Positions 41,492 through 52,500 of a DNA stretch of 64,000 nt are shown here, piece by piece; position 1 is the first letter of the stretch, and every line of letters starts with the position of its first letter. Under the pieces are notes generated by a model. That model saw only the letters and a list, made by a program, of their open reading frames with translations, was not told the origin of the DNA and did no database searches. Source of the stretch: Bacteroidota bacterium (GTDB lineage Bacteria > Bacteroidota > Bacteroidia > Chitinophagales > Chitinophagaceae); NCBI GenBank assembly GCA_016868815.1, contig VGFQ01000011.1, positions 1 to 64,000 on the forward strand. The letters run 5' to 3'. Both the position numbers and the translations under genes were made by a program.

Positions 41492-42811
41492 ATGTCCACC
41501 CTCCCGCTTATTAGCCTGACGCTGATCGCGCTTGTCTGGCTGATCTCCGTTGTCAGGCTTCCGACCTTCCTGGCTTTTCTGCTAGTATCGGTCTGCCTGG
41601 CCCTGACATGCGGACTGGATGCCGCTTCCACCATGAATGCCGTACAGAAGGGCATGGGCTCGACGCTCGGCTCGATCGTGCCCATCATATTGACGGGAGC
41701 CTGGCTTGGAGGCATCGCCGCACGGACAGGCGCCACGAGCGTCCTGGCAGAATCCATCGTGTCGAGATTGGGTACGCGACGACTTCCACTGGCATTCCTC
41801 CTGACGGGCTTCCTCGTGGGCATCCCCCTTTTCTTCGCCGTAGGCTTCTTTCTGCTGGTACCCATCGCGCTCTCCGTCGCTCGAATCCATCGCCTGCACC
41901 CCCTCTCCATCGGGATACCGCTGCTGGCATCACTGTCCATCGCCCAGGGATACCTCCCGCCCCACCCCTCCTCCTATTACCTGGTGACCCATCTGCCGGG
42001 GGCCGACATGGGGCGTACGCTCGGCTGGGGCATCGTGGTCTCGATCCCCGCGATGCTGGTGTCGGGACTGCTCTTCGGCCGCTATGCGTCGAGGGTCGAC
42101 GCCCAACCCATGAACCTGGCACCCCAGACCCTGCCGGAGCGTAAGCCGTCGGCCGCGGCGGCCTTTTCCCTGATGTTGCTACCGGTGTTCCTGATTGGAC
42201 TCAAATCCCTCATGGGCAACCGCCTGGTCTCCTATCCCACCCTTGCCCGCACCATCGATGTGACAGGTGAACCGGTGGTGGCACTGATGCTTTCAGTACT
42301 GGCCGCCACCGCCTGGCTGGGCCTGCGGAACGGTCATCGATGGAGTGAGATGCAGCAATGGCTGCACGAAGGGGCGAAGGATATCGCACCCCTAGTCTTC
42401 ACCTTTGCCGGCGCGGGTGCGCTGAAAGAGGTGCTGGTGCAGTTGCAGCTGGGCGAAACGCTGTTCGCCATGTTCAGCGAGTCTGGCATCCCCCCGCTCG
42501 TAGCCGGATGGTCGGTGGCGGCTCTCCTCCGCATTGCCACTGGCTCCTCCACGGTGGCAGGCATCACCACGGCGGGCCTCATCCTACCCATCCTGCAGGC
42601 TTCTGGCACCGACCCCGATATGATGGTTCTCGCCATCGGAGCGGGCAGCATGGTCCTCTCACATGTCAACGACTCAGGCTTCTGGCTTTTTAAGGAATAT
42701 TTCGGTACCAGCCTGCGCGACACGCTGCGGACATGGACCGTCATGGAGACCCTGGTGGCGCTGACCGGACTGGCAGGTGTGATGGTGCTTGACAGGATCC
42801 TGCACGGCTAG
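41492..42811 (+). CDS. GntP-family (gluconate-type) permease
   Basis: Multi-TM; SIAQGYLPPHPSSYYLV, LRIATGSSTVAGITTAGLILP, GSMVLSHVNDSGFWLFKEYFG. Confidence 0.9.
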   Translation: MSTLPLISLTLIALVWLISVVRLPTFLAFLLVSVCLALTCGLDAASTMNAVQKGMGSTLGSIVPIILTGAWLGGIAARTGATSVLAESIVSRLGTRRLPLAFLLTGFLVGIPLFFAVGFFLLVPIALSVARIHRLHPLSIGIPLLASLSIAQGYLPPHPSSYYLVTHLPGADMGRTLGWGIVVSIPAMLVSGLLFGRYASRVDAQPMNLAPQTLPERKPSAAAAFSLMLLPVFLIGLKSLMGNRLVSYPTLARTIDVTGEPVVALMLSVLAATAWLGLRNGHRWSEMQQWLHEGAKDIAPLVFTFAGAGALKEVLVQLQLGETLFAMFSESGIPPLVAGWSVAALLRIATGSSTVAGITTAGLILPILQASGTDPDMMVLAIGAGSMVLSHVNDSGFWLFKEYFGTSLRDTLRTWTVMETLVALTGLAGVMVLDRILHG

Positions 42812-42827
42812 GGGGCCTATGCAGACA

Positions 42828-43637
42828 CTACCCCGCGGCGGGAATGTTCGTGGCCGGCACCTCATCCTGCCCCATAGCGGCCTTCTTCATGCGCCGGGCC
42901 GTCTCGTGGCCCAGATAGGCGTCGATGCGGTTCTCGGCCAGGTAGATCACGGGGGTCAGCAGGAAGGCCATGGTGAACTTATAGGTGTAGTTGACGAGGC
43001 AGATGGCCAGCACCTTCTGCCAGCTCCACCCATTGCCGATCTTGAAGGCGATGAAGAGGACCACGAAGCTGTCGATGAACTGCGAGACCAGCGTCGAGCC
43101 CGTGGCCCGCAGCCAGATCCACTTGTCGCCCGTGACACGCTTGATGCGGTGGAAGACGAAGACGTCCACGATCTGGCCGATGAGGAAGGCCGTGAGGCTT
43201 CCGAAGATGATCCACATGCCCTGTCCGAAGATGGCGGAGAAGGCGCGCTGCATGTCGGGGATGCCCTGGTCCTGCTTGGAGGCCACCCACCAGTCGGGCG
43301 GCGTGGTGCCCATGGCGAAGTAGAACATCACAAAGGCGTATCCAATGAGGGCGACAGCCGTGTAGGAGATGCGCTTCACAGCGCGGGGACCGTAGTATTC
43401 GTTGACAATGTCGGTCACGATAAACTCCAATGGCCATAGCAGCACACCGCAGGTGAGTGAGAACGAAAGTCCCGTCTCACCCATGATCGTCATGTTGACC
43501 GGATCGATGCCCAGCAAAGCCTCTAGCGAGAAGATCTTGCCGCCGATGCACTCGGCGATGAGTGCGTTGGCCACAAAGAATGCGGAGATGATGGTGAAGA
43601 CGCGGGCAGGGCGGTTCTCCAGAAGCTGCTTGACCAT
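42828..43637 (-). CDS. Queuosine precursor transporter (YhhQ/VUT family)
   Basis: NALIAECIGGKIF...LLWPLEFIVTDIVNEYYGPRAVKRISY...RATGSTLVSQFIDSFVVLFIAF. Confidence 0.92.
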   Translation of the reverse strand: MVKQLLENRPARVFTIISAFFVANALIAECIGGKIFSLEALLGIDPVNMTIMGETGLSFSLTCGVLLWPLEFIVTDIVNEYYGPRAVKRISYTAVALIGYAFVMFYFAMGTTPPDWWVASKQDQGIPDMQRAFSAIFGQGMWIIFGSLTAFLIGQIVDVFVFHRIKRVTGDKWIWLRATGSTLVSQFIDSFVVLFIAFKIGNGWSWQKVLAICLVNYTYKFTMAFLLTPVIYLAENRIDAYLGHETARRMKKAAMGQDEVPATNIPAAG

Positions 43638-43925
43638 GGGATGGGTTTAAAGTCCTAACATACGGATAAATCCCGGGAGAAGACGGCCGCAACTGGAAAC
43701 AGCATCTGATCTCCATGCAACGCCGTTCGAACCCGCGTGTCTCATGATAGAAACAGCACAGAAATTGCACCCTGTATACGTGCATGGGAACTGACGACCT
43801 GGAAGCCCTCTTCAAAGATGCCTATCAAAGGCATGCCGCGCCAGTACCGAATTCGGCAACCTCACCCTGCGGGATCGGAAAGGAGGGATCTCGCTCTGAA
43901 GGGGCAAGACATCCGGTACATTTGA

Positions 43926-43962
43926 AAAAAAGGGCGACCTCCACCTAGGGCCGTCCCTTTGC
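43926..43962 (-). terminator. Candidate bulged-stem terminator downstream of the GH16 gene
   Basis: AAAGGGCGACCTCCACCTAGGGCCGTCCCTTT forms an imperfect stem with an A run on plus (T run on minus). Confidence 0.45.
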
Positions 43963-43985
43963 TTTCTGGATTCCACTAGAAGCCG

Positions 43986-45050
43986 TCAGCGGTAGACCCG
44001 GACGTAATCGATCTCATAGATGGCACTGTTCAGATTGGGATCCACAGGACCTCCAAAATTACCACCCATGGCCAGGTTCAAGAGGATAAAGAAGTCTTTG
44101 TTGTACGGGATGGATGGGCTGTTGGCCACCGTGTGGAAAAGCTGCCCGTCGACATAGAACTGCAGGCTGCTGGCCATCCAGTCGAAGCGGTAGAGATGGA
44201 ACTCCGTGGTGGCATTTTGGATGAGGGTGCGCCCTACCACGGCATTGCCGCCCGATTTGCCTGGATAATGAAGGGCCGCTACGATGCGGTTGAGGTCGGA
44301 GCCGCGGTGTTCCATGATGTCGGCCTCCCCGCAGGCTGGCCAGCCGACGGTGCCGAAGTCGCCGCCCATCATCCAGATGGCCGGCCAGGTGCCGACGCCC
44401 GCGGGCACCTTCGCGCGTACTTCCACCCTGCCGTACTTGAATTCATACTTGCCCTTGGTGAGCAGTCGGGCCGACGTGAAGGGACTGCCGCTCAAGTTCT
44501 CTCGGATGGCCTTGATCTTCAGTACACCGTTCTCTACGGAGGCGTTCTCGACGCGGTTGGTGTAGTACTGCACCTCGTTGTTGCCCCAGCCGTTGGCACC
44601 GGTGCCGATGTCATATCCCCATTTTGCCGGATCGGGCGCGCCATTCTTGTCGAACTCGTCGGACCATGCCAGCGAGAGATTCCTGGGGGCTACCGTGACA
44701 ACCACATCCTTGGAGCCAGTGACCGACTTGCCGGCGGTGTTCTTTGCCGTCACCTTCACGGTGTAGGACAGGGTTCCCACGGTGGTATAGCTGTGCTGCA
44801 CCTTCCCATCGGCCGCATCCTTGAGGGTGCCATCACCCATCTCGAAGGAATAGGTGGAGGCATTGGTGGCCTGGGCGACGAAATCGACCTTCCCGGAGCC
44901 ATCATTGCTGACATTCGCTGTGATGACCAGGTTCGAAGGGGCCGGCTGCTCGACAGGGTCTGAGGTCGATGGCTTCTTGCAGCTGTTGGCGGTGCTCAAG
45001 GACGTAAGGCCCCAGGATGCGATGAATAGTATTTTGAACATGCCGCTCAT
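43986..45050 (-). CDS. Glycoside hydrolase family 16 lipoprotein with N-terminal PKD domain
   Basis: STANSCKKPS lipobox-like; PKD DGSGKVDFVAQATNASTYSFEMGDGT; GH16 core WDEF-type SDEFDKNGAPD...WPAIWMMGG...CGEADIMEHRG. Confidence 0.93.
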   Translation of the reverse strand: MSGMFKILFIASWGLTSLSTANSCKKPSTSDPVEQPAPSNLVITANVSNDGSGKVDFVAQATNASTYSFEMGDGTLKDAADGKVQHSYTTVGTLSYTVKVTAKNTAGKSVTGSKDVVVTVAPRNLSLAWSDEFDKNGAPDPAKWGYDIGTGANGWGNNEVQYYTNRVENASVENGVLKIKAIRENLSGSPFTSARLLTKGKYEFKYGRVEVRAKVPAGVGTWPAIWMMGGDFGTVGWPACGEADIMEHRGSDLNRIVAALHYPGKSGGNAVVGRTLIQNATTEFHLYRFDWMASSLQFYVDGQLFHTVANSPSIPYNKDFFILLNLAMGGNFGGPVDPNLNSAIYEIDYVRVYR

Positions 45051-45946
45051 TTCACTTTGAGTTTCTGATACCAGGCCAGTCCGTCCGCCCCGATGGTACG
45101 CAAATGCATCTGGGTGGCAGTGAGAGAGAGAATTTCGTAGGTCTTGCTACCCAGTCCAATGCAGACCAAACCCTTGTCAGGCACCGTGAACTGTATCCGA
45201 GTAGAATTGGCGGGTGTACTCGCCGAGGTGGCATCACCGAAAGTAAGGTTTTTCACCCCCTTGGTGGCGATGGGATACTGGCCCTCTCCGCCGGTGAGTC
45301 CGTAGTAGCTCACGGCTGCTCCGATGACGAAGGTGGTGCCCTTGTTGTCGACATCCATCGTCACCTGTCCGACACCCGTCTTGGCGATGGTGATCTCGTC
45401 GTCGTAGAACCCATCGGCGGCCCGGCTGTTGGCACCTGCTGCATACCAGATGGGGGCAAACCCGTCCGAGGGCCCGACGCCGAAATGGCCGTCAGATGCC
45501 TTGTCACTCATCCATACCTTGGAGCTTCCGCCCGTGAGGTTCTGCAGGATCGCGGCGGGTATCTGGAAGGCGACGAAGACCTTCACCTTCTTGGAGAGGT
45601 TGCTGACGGTACCACCGGTACCCACCGCACTCACTGTGATGGTGAATTCATTAACGCCGGGCATCCCGTATTTGTAGGTGAAGCTTCCGGAGGGTATCAT
45701 CTGCACGTTGCCGTCTCCGAAGTCTATCTTGTAGGTGAGGGCCTTGTCGGCTTTGGCGGAGATGGCCACACGCCCCGTACCGTTTCCGTTCGGGTTGGTG
45801 GCGTCGGCGCCTTCGACGGTGGCCGTGAGCGTGAGCCCGGTTGGTGTCGTGATGTCGCCGAAGGCGTACTCCGTCTTCTCGCAGGAGCTGAGGAAGGCTG
45901 CAGACAGGAGGAGCAGTCGGGAGAGTCTTTGGATGAAGTTTCTCAT
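45047..45946 (-). CDS. PKD-domain lipoprotein of the PUL, putative surface glycan-binding protein
   Basis: LLLLSAAFLSSCEKTE lipobox; TYKIDFGDGNVQMIPSGSFTYKYGMPGVNEFTITVSA; ATGA overlap with GH16 gene. Confidence 0.8.
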   Translation of the reverse strand: MRNFIQRLSRLLLLSAAFLSSCEKTEYAFGDITTPTGLTLTATVEGADATNPNGNGTGRVAISAKADKALTYKIDFGDGNVQMIPSGSFTYKYGMPGVNEFTITVSAVGTGGTVSNLSKKVKVFVAFQIPAAILQNLTGGSSKVWMSDKASDGHFGVGPSDGFAPIWYAAGANSRAADGFYDDEITIAKTGVGQVTMDVDNKGTTFVIGAAVSYYGLTGGEGQYPIATKGVKNLTFGDATSASTPANSTRIQFTVPDKGLVCIGLGSKTYEILSLTATQMHLRTIGADGLAWYQKLKVK

Positions 45947-45964
45947 ATCTCTGTTTTATTCCGG

Positions 45965-48019
45965 TCAGTTGAATCGGATGTCATCGAAGTACCAGGTGAA
46001 GTTCGAGGTGCCGTCGCCCACGGTGCCGAGGTCGAAGATGAGTACGACCTTGTGATAGCTGTTGGCCGTATTAATGGCACTGAAGTCGAAACTCAGATCC
46101 TCCCACTGGTTGGCCACAGTCGTGGTCACCTCTTTCTCGAAGGAGATGCCGCCGTTGGTCGCGTTCTCGACTTTCAGCAGCAGCTTGGCGCCCACGCGGG
46201 GAGAGTAGACTTTCACCCTCATCGTTTTGTTGGAGGGGAATGCGATGGCAGAGGGAAGATCGATGAAGCTGCCGCCCCATATCTGACCACCCGGGCCCTT
46301 TACCATCTTGCCTACCTTGTTGGATGTGTTGATGCCGGTCTTGAAGGGATTGTTGACCACGGAGGCATTGCCGCCGTCGAAGTTGAACCAGTTATAGGTC
46401 AACGTCGATGATTCGAAGTCGAGCGGTATCTGCAGTACATCGGCGGGTTTGACTTCCTGGCGGATGTCGTCGAAGTACCAGGTATAGTTTGCTGACCCGT
46501 TGCCGGCCGTACCAAGGTCAAAGATCAATACGACCTTCTGGTAGCTCTCGGCGGTGTTGATGGCGGAGAAGTCGAAGCTCAGGTCCTCCCATTGGTTCGC
46601 CACCGTCGTCGTGGCCTCTTTCTCGAAGAAGATGCCGCCGTTGGTCTGGTTCTCGACCTTCAACAGCAGCTTGGCACCCACGCGGGGAGAGTAGACCTTC
46701 ACTTTCATGAGTTTCTTGGAGGAGAAGTCGATCGGGCGGACGAGGCTGATGAAGGATCCGGCCCAGACTTCGGGTGCACCCTTGACCATGCGGCCCACTT
46801 TCGAAGATGTGTTGATGCCGCCGCTGGAGGGGTTGTTCTCCACGCTGGACACGCCCCCGCCGAAATTTACGAAGTCATATGCCAGGCCTGATGACTCGAA
46901 AGTCAGCGGCAGCACAAGCTCGTCGATGGTGTTGGTCTGGCGGAGATCGTCGAATAGAAAGGTGAAGTTCGGGCCGCCGGCGCCCATGGTACCCAGTTCG
47001 AAGATCAGCACGACGTTGTTGTAGGAATTGGCCGCATTGATGGTGCGGAAGTCAAAGACGAGGTCCTCCCACTGATTGGCAACGGTAGTGGTAACTTCCT
47101 TTTCGAAGTTGATCCCGCCGTTGGCCGAGTTCTCAACTTTGAGCAGAACCTTGGCTCCCACACGGGGTGAGAAAACCTTCATGCGCAAGACTTTGTTGAC
47201 GGAGAAGTCGATCGGGCTACTCAGGGTGATCAGACTGCCGCCCCATACCTGACCGGCGCTCTTCACCATGCGTCCAACCTTGGCAGAGGCGTTGATGCCA
47301 CCCGGGCTAGGATTGTTGACGACCGTTGTGCTGCCACCGTCGAAATTTATCCAGTTGTAGGTCTGCCCGGCCGTCTCGAAGTCGAGCGGCAACAAAAGGG
47401 GCAGGCTGATGGTGATCTGCTTCGTCACGGTCGTGGTGGCCGCACCGCCGCTGTAAGCCGTCACTTTTATGGTGTATGTTCCGGGCTTCGCATAGGTGTA
47501 GGTGACGTTTTCACCCTCCAGGAACGACCTGGGCACCTCGTTGGGATCCTCGCCCCACCAGATGCGGAACATCGTCTCGTAACTGGCCTTGGCCGTGACG
47601 TTGTACTTGAAAGCGCTGGAAGGGTCCACGGTAGCGGTCACCTCCATGTTCTCGGGTGCCCGGAAGGAGACCGTGAGTTTCTGGATGGCCTCGGTTGTCT
47701 TGCCATTCACCTGGACACCCACGACCTTGACGTCGTAGTTTCCTTCGGCATACTTTCTTTTCACGTTTCCGCCCGACTCGACCTTGGCGGGAGCCGTCGT
47801 TCCGTCGCCGAAGTATACATTGTAATAGGCGATGCCCTCACCGTTCGGATAGATGGTGACCATGCCCGAGTTATCCTGTGTGATGTCGAACATCGCGGTA
47901 AGCTTGGCAGGTGCGGCTCCAGCTTCTGCGAAGGCGGTATCCTCGTATGAGACCTTCTGACAGCCTCCCATGAGTATGAGGGGAAGCATCAGGGCTGGGA
48001 GGTATTTTCTTATATTCAT
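45965..48019 (-). CDS. PKD lipoprotein with three tandem CBM-like modules, putative surface glycan-binding protein
   Basis: LPLILMGGCQKVSY lipobox; two PKD-like segments, then three copies of LPLDFES...YNWFNFDGG...NNP...GINTSxKVGxMVKG...SPRVGAKLLLKVEN... Confidence 0.82.
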   Translation of the reverse strand: MNIRKYLPALMLPLILMGGCQKVSYEDTAFAEAGAAPAKLTAMFDITQDNSGMVTIYPNGEGIAYYNVYFGDGTTAPAKVESGGNVKRKYAEGNYDVKVVGVQVNGKTTEAIQKLTVSFRAPENMEVTATVDPSSAFKYNVTAKASYETMFRIWWGEDPNEVPRSFLEGENVTYTYAKPGTYTIKVTAYSGGAATTTVTKQITISLPLLLPLDFETAGQTYNWINFDGGSTTVVNNPSPGGINASAKVGRMVKSAGQVWGGSLITLSSPIDFSVNKVLRMKVFSPRVGAKVLLKVENSANGGINFEKEVTTTVANQWEDLVFDFRTINAANSYNNVVLIFELGTMGAGGPNFTFLFDDLRQTNTIDELVLPLTFESSGLAYDFVNFGGGVSSVENNPSSGGINTSSKVGRMVKGAPEVWAGSFISLVRPIDFSSKKLMKVKVYSPRVGAKLLLKVENQTNGGIFFEKEATTTVANQWEDLSFDFSAINTAESYQKVVLIFDLGTAGNGSANYTWYFDDIRQEVKPADVLQIPLDFESSTLTYNWFNFDGGNASVVNNPFKTGINTSNKVGKMVKGPGGQIWGGSFIDLPSAIAFPSNKTMRVKVYSPRVGAKLLLKVENATNGGISFEKEVTTTVANQWEDLSFDFSAINTANSYHKVVLIFDLGTVGDGTSNFTWYFDDIRFN
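45968..47393 (-). repeat. Three tandem ~157-codon coding repeats
   Basis: Approximate units 46916-47393, 46440-46915, 45968-46439; aligned by the repeated motif KVENxxNGGIxFEKEVTTTVANQWEDLxFDFxxINxAxSYxxVVLIFxLGT. Confidence 0.9.
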
Positions 48020-48043
48020 TTGTTTCGGTTTAGCGGTTCGCGA

Positions 48044-49525
48044 TCAATACCCGGGATTCTGGTTGAGGCCGGAGATGTCTACCTCCTGCTGTGGGATGGG
48101 GAATACCTCGTTGCGACCGACCTTGAAGCCGGTGATCTTGGCGGCTGCCTGGCCTGTCCGGACCAGGTCAAAGAACCGATCACCCTCCATGGCAAGTTCC
48201 AGCCTACGCTCATCCCAGATGGCCTGGCGAAGGGCGGCACCCGTTGCCGTGACATTATGCAGATTGTCGCCGAAGGCACGCTGACGGACGCGGTTGAGAT
48301 AGCCTTGTGCCTTGGCATCGTTCGGCGATGCCGCGCGGTTGAAGGCTTCTGCTGCCATCAACAAAACGTCGGCATAGCGGATGGTGCGGTAGTTGTTCAG
48401 CCAGTTGAGCTCGATCTGACCCGAGGTCTCTCCCTTGCGCGGATGGTACTTGTGGTTGTACAGCCCGGTGTTGCGATAGGGTGCCACGAGATAGGTGATG
48501 TTCATGGCGGGGTTGGCGTTCTTATAGGCCTCGATGTTGAGGATTGTCGCATCCTTGCGCGTATCACCGGCTGCATAGGAGGCGGCCAACTCCTTGGTGG
48601 GGAGGTTGATGCTCCAGCCGGAGGCGTAGGGACTGGTGCCGCCGAGGTTGCGCACCCCGCACATCTGTACGGCAAGGTTACCCTGTCCACGGCCTGGGTT
48701 CGACCAGTCGTAGAAGGGACTCACATTGGAGTACTGGATCTCGAAGACCGACTCGGGACCGTTCTCGCCTGCCTGCAAAAAGAGGTCGCCGAACTTCGTT
48801 ACCAACGAGAAGGGACCGTTCACCACGTTCTCGAGCATCGCGGCGGCCGCGTCGAACTTGTTCTGATACAGCAGCGCCTTCCCGAGCAGGGCCTGGGCCG
48901 CCGGGCGCGTGATACGACCCTTCTGCACGTTCACGACAGGCAGCATGCGAATGGCTTCGGTGAGATCCGCTTCGATCTGCTTGTAGACGTCTGCCTTGGG
49001 GGCGCGCTGGAACTTGCGGGAGTCGCTTGCCGTCAGGCGCTTCTCCGTGAACAGGGGGACATCGCCGAACATGCGTATCAGCTCGAAGTAATAGTATGCC
49101 CTGAGGAAGTAGACCTCTCCATACAGGGCGTCCTTGCCTGCGAAGTCAAGCCTCACCTTGTTTTCATGCAGGTAGTTGGCGCGGTTGATGCCTTCGTAGC
49201 AAGACCTCCACGCTTCTGTCAGGTAGAAGTTGACAGGGTTGACCTGATAGTCGTCTATCTGCTGAAGGCCGATCACATCGGTGGCATTCTCACCGCCGGT
49301 GACGGAGTTGTCGGAGGCAACGTCTCCGATGACGGGATTGGCATAGAGCCACTGCAGAGGGCTGTAGGTACCGATGGCCATCTTCCGGTAGTCGTCGGGG
49401 GTCTTGAGGTAGTCTTCGGAAGTGATCTGGAAGTCCTCATGCGGATCGTAGTCCACAAACTTGCTGCAGCCCGTCGCGACGAAGAGGATCGAAGCCAGCA
49501 GGAGTGCGTATATTCTTTTTTCCAT
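48044..49525 (-). CDS. SusD/RagB family nutrient-binding outer membrane lipoprotein
   Basis: MEKRIYALLLASILFVATGCSKFVDYDPHEDFQ; C-terminal NRVRQRAFGDNLHNV...AIWDERRLELAMEGDRFFDLVRTG. Confidence 0.95.
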   Translation of the reverse strand: MEKRIYALLLASILFVATGCSKFVDYDPHEDFQITSEDYLKTPDDYRKMAIGTYSPLQWLYANPVIGDVASDNSVTGGENATDVIGLQQIDDYQVNPVNFYLTEAWRSCYEGINRANYLHENKVRLDFAGKDALYGEVYFLRAYYYFELIRMFGDVPLFTEKRLTASDSRKFQRAPKADVYKQIEADLTEAIRMLPVVNVQKGRITRPAAQALLGKALLYQNKFDAAAAMLENVVNGPFSLVTKFGDLFLQAGENGPESVFEIQYSNVSPFYDWSNPGRGQGNLAVQMCGVRNLGGTSPYASGWSINLPTKELAASYAAGDTRKDATILNIEAYKNANPAMNITYLVAPYRNTGLYNHKYHPRKGETSGQIELNWLNNYRTIRYADVLLMAAEAFNRAASPNDAKAQGYLNRVRQRAFGDNLHNVTATGAALRQAIWDERRLELAMEGDRFFDLVRTGQAAAKITGFKVGRNEVFPIPQQEVDISGLNQNPGY

Positions 49526-49544
49526 GTGATACTTTGAAAAGGTT

Positions 49545-52500
49545 TCAGAATTTGAGGTCAAGGCCGACGGCATAGGAACGGGCCTGGGGATAGGCCCCCC
49601 TGTCGAGGCCCGTATCGAAGATGCCGCCTGAGATCTCGGGATCGAAGCCAGTATACTGTGTCAGCGTGATGAGGTTGCGTGCCTGCACATAGAGCCGAAG
49701 CCGGCCGATGCCGAGGCGTGAGAGGCCCTGTGACGGCAAGGTATACCCCAGTTGCAGGTTCTTCCATTTAATGAAAGAGCCGTCCTCCACATAGCGGTCG
49801 GATGCGCGGGTGTTATTGTTGGCATCTATGAACGTGTAGCGGGGCGTATTGGCGTCGTTGGTGCTGCCCACGCCCGTCCAGCGGCCCAACACGCTGCGAA
49901 ACTTGTTGGTCATGGCGAGATTGCGCTCATAGGCGCGATACACGTCATTCCCGACAGAGGCATAGAGGAAGGAACTCAGATCGAAACCGCGGTACTCGAT
50001 GCTGAGCGACCAGCCCATTGTGAAGTCGGGGAACGGATTGCCGATCTGCGTGCGGTCGTCCGAATTGATGACACCATCGCCGTTGACATCGACAAAGCGG
50101 ATGTCTCCCGGCTGCGCACCCGGCTGGGCCGCATGCTTGGCGATGTCGGCGGCATTCTGAAACAGTCCATCCGTCTTATATCCGAAAAAATATCCGGGTG
50201 CAAATCCTTTCTCGAAGCGGGTCACACTCTGCGAGGGGATGCCGTAGCCGCCACCGTTGATCAAACCGTTGTTGGTCTCGGTGACGAGGTTGTCGGCATG
50301 GGTGTAGGTGAGGTTCGTAGAGATGCGGAAGTCTTTGCCGAACTTGTCGGTGTAGCCGAGCGTCACCTCATAGCCGGTCGTCCGGGTGGTGCCGATGTTG
50401 GCCACCGGCAAGGCGGCCGTGCCGAGGTAGAGGGAGAGGGTCGGGGTGAAGAGCAGTCCGCTGATATCGCGACGGAAATAGTCGGCCGAGAGGCTCAGCT
50501 TGTCTTTCGCAAACCGAAGGTCGAGGCCTCCATTGAGTTGGGCCTGCTTTTCCCATTTCAGGTCGTCGTTCCGGAAGGAGGCAATGGTAGCGCCTACGGA
50601 GGTAGGTTCGTTACCAAAGGTATAGCCAGCGTTCTGGCCCACGTTGTACGCGTACAGCAGCGTCGAGATCCGCTGATATTGTGGGTTCACGTTCTCATTG
50701 CCCGTGACGCCCCAGCTGCCGCGCAGCTTGAGGAGGTCGATGCCCTTGGCCTTAAAGAACTGCTCGTTGGAGACGACCCATCCGAGGGAGCCGGAGAAGA
50801 AGTCGGCGAACTTGTTGTTGGCCCCGAAGGCGTACGAACCATCCCGGCGCAGCGTCGCGGATGCCAGGTAGCGACCGTCATGGTCGTAGTCGGCGCGACC
50901 GAAGTAGGAGAGGTTCCTGCGCTCATATTGGTAGGAGCCCACGTCGAGACCATTGGTGGTTGCGATGCCCGTGGCGGATGAAATGTCAGCGAAGGCCCAT
51001 GAGTTGAAGGGCACATCCTGACGCGAGCCGCTGAGGTTGCTGCCCGTGACCTTGGCCATGGAGAACCCGGCGACCAGGTCGAGGGCCCCCTTGCCCCCCA
51101 CGGTCTTGTGGTAGCCGGCGAAATTCTCGAAGGTGTAATTGAAATACTGAGTGCGGTACTCGTATACGTTGTTGTGCGCTCCCGGCCGGGGTGTGCCGTC
51201 GGCATAGAGGGTGGAGTTGATATGGGCGGCGCCGTAGTAGGACAGCGGCGTGAAGGCCTTGCCTGAGACATCGGCATTCGTGTATCCGAACCGGGAGGTG
51301 AGCTTCAAGTCCTTCATTGGTTCATATTGCAACTCAAGCTTCCCGTACAATTTGTTCGTGAGCCCCTGGTTGTAGCTGTCCTGCAGCTGAGTGAGGGGGT
51401 TCACGATCTCCGAGAGGATGCGGGGGCTCGTGCTGTAGGCGCCATAAGTACCCGGAAAGTTATTGAGTACCGGTACGGTGGGGTCGAAGTTCAGGGCATT
51501 GGATATGACTGAGTTGATAGCGTTCTCCGGAATACCCGAGTTGCGGATGTTGGTATAGGTGGTATTGGATGTGAACTTCAGCTTCGATGTCAGATCGAAC
51601 ACCAGGTTGGCGGTGCCATTGAGGCGATTGAAGTACGATTTGTCACCACCTCCGACGATGCCTTCCTGTGTCAGGTAGCCGCCGGACAAGAAATAGGAAA
51701 CACGGTCGCTGCCACCTCGGGCGGACACGGTATGGGTCTGCATCGGGGATCGCTTGAAGATCTGGCTCTGCCAGTCGGTCCCGACACCCAGTGCGGCGAT
51801 GTTCTCGAAGGCGAGCTTCCCGCCCGAGACCATGCTGCCCTCGTTGAGGATGGAAGCGTATTCGGTCGCATTTAGCACGCCGACCTGGTTGAGTACTTCC
51901 TGCATGGCGTAGTTGCCACTATAGCTGAACTCCGTCTTCTGATTCCGCCGTCCGCTCTTGGTGGTCACCACGATGACCCCGTTGCCGCCCTTGACACCGT
52001 AGATCGCAGTAGCCGCGGCATCCTTCAGAACATTCATTGATTCAATGTCGGCGGGGTTGATGCTGTTCAGATCGTCGAGGGTCTGGATAGATCCGTCCAC
52101 TACCACTACGGGATCCGTGCCCGTGTAGGAGGGAATGCCCCGGATGAGCACCGTCGGCTTGACGCCGGGAGAGCCGGTCGACACCACCGTCACACCCGCT
52201 GCCCGGCCTTGCAGGGCGTCTTCGGCCCTGACCGGCTTCAGCTTCTCGATCTCGGCGCCCTTCACCGTAGAGATGGCCCCCGAGACACGGGTGAAGCGCT
52301 GTACGCCATATCCTACGACCACTACATCTTCTAGGATCGTGGCCGAGGGCTGTAGGACGAAGTGTAGGGTCTCCTGGGCGACTGGCAGCTGTGCCGACTC
52401 GTAGCCAACCGATGTCGCTGCCAGAAAACGATCCTCTGGACCTACAGTGATCGTAAACCTTCCAGACGCATCGGTCGATGTGCCTGTACGGCCTCCGACC

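Noticed and set aside
45104-46411. 435-aa plus-strand ORF
   Set aside because: Antisense to the PKD lipoproteins; low-complexity G/V/E/H-rich composition typical of a shadow ORF.
48020-49537. 505-aa plus-strand ORF
   Set aside because: Entirely antisense to a clear SusD gene; no signal, motif or domain. Long antisense frames here follow from GC-rich codon bias.
49752-50981. 409-aa plus-strand ORF
   Set aside because: Antisense to SusC, no recognisable domain.
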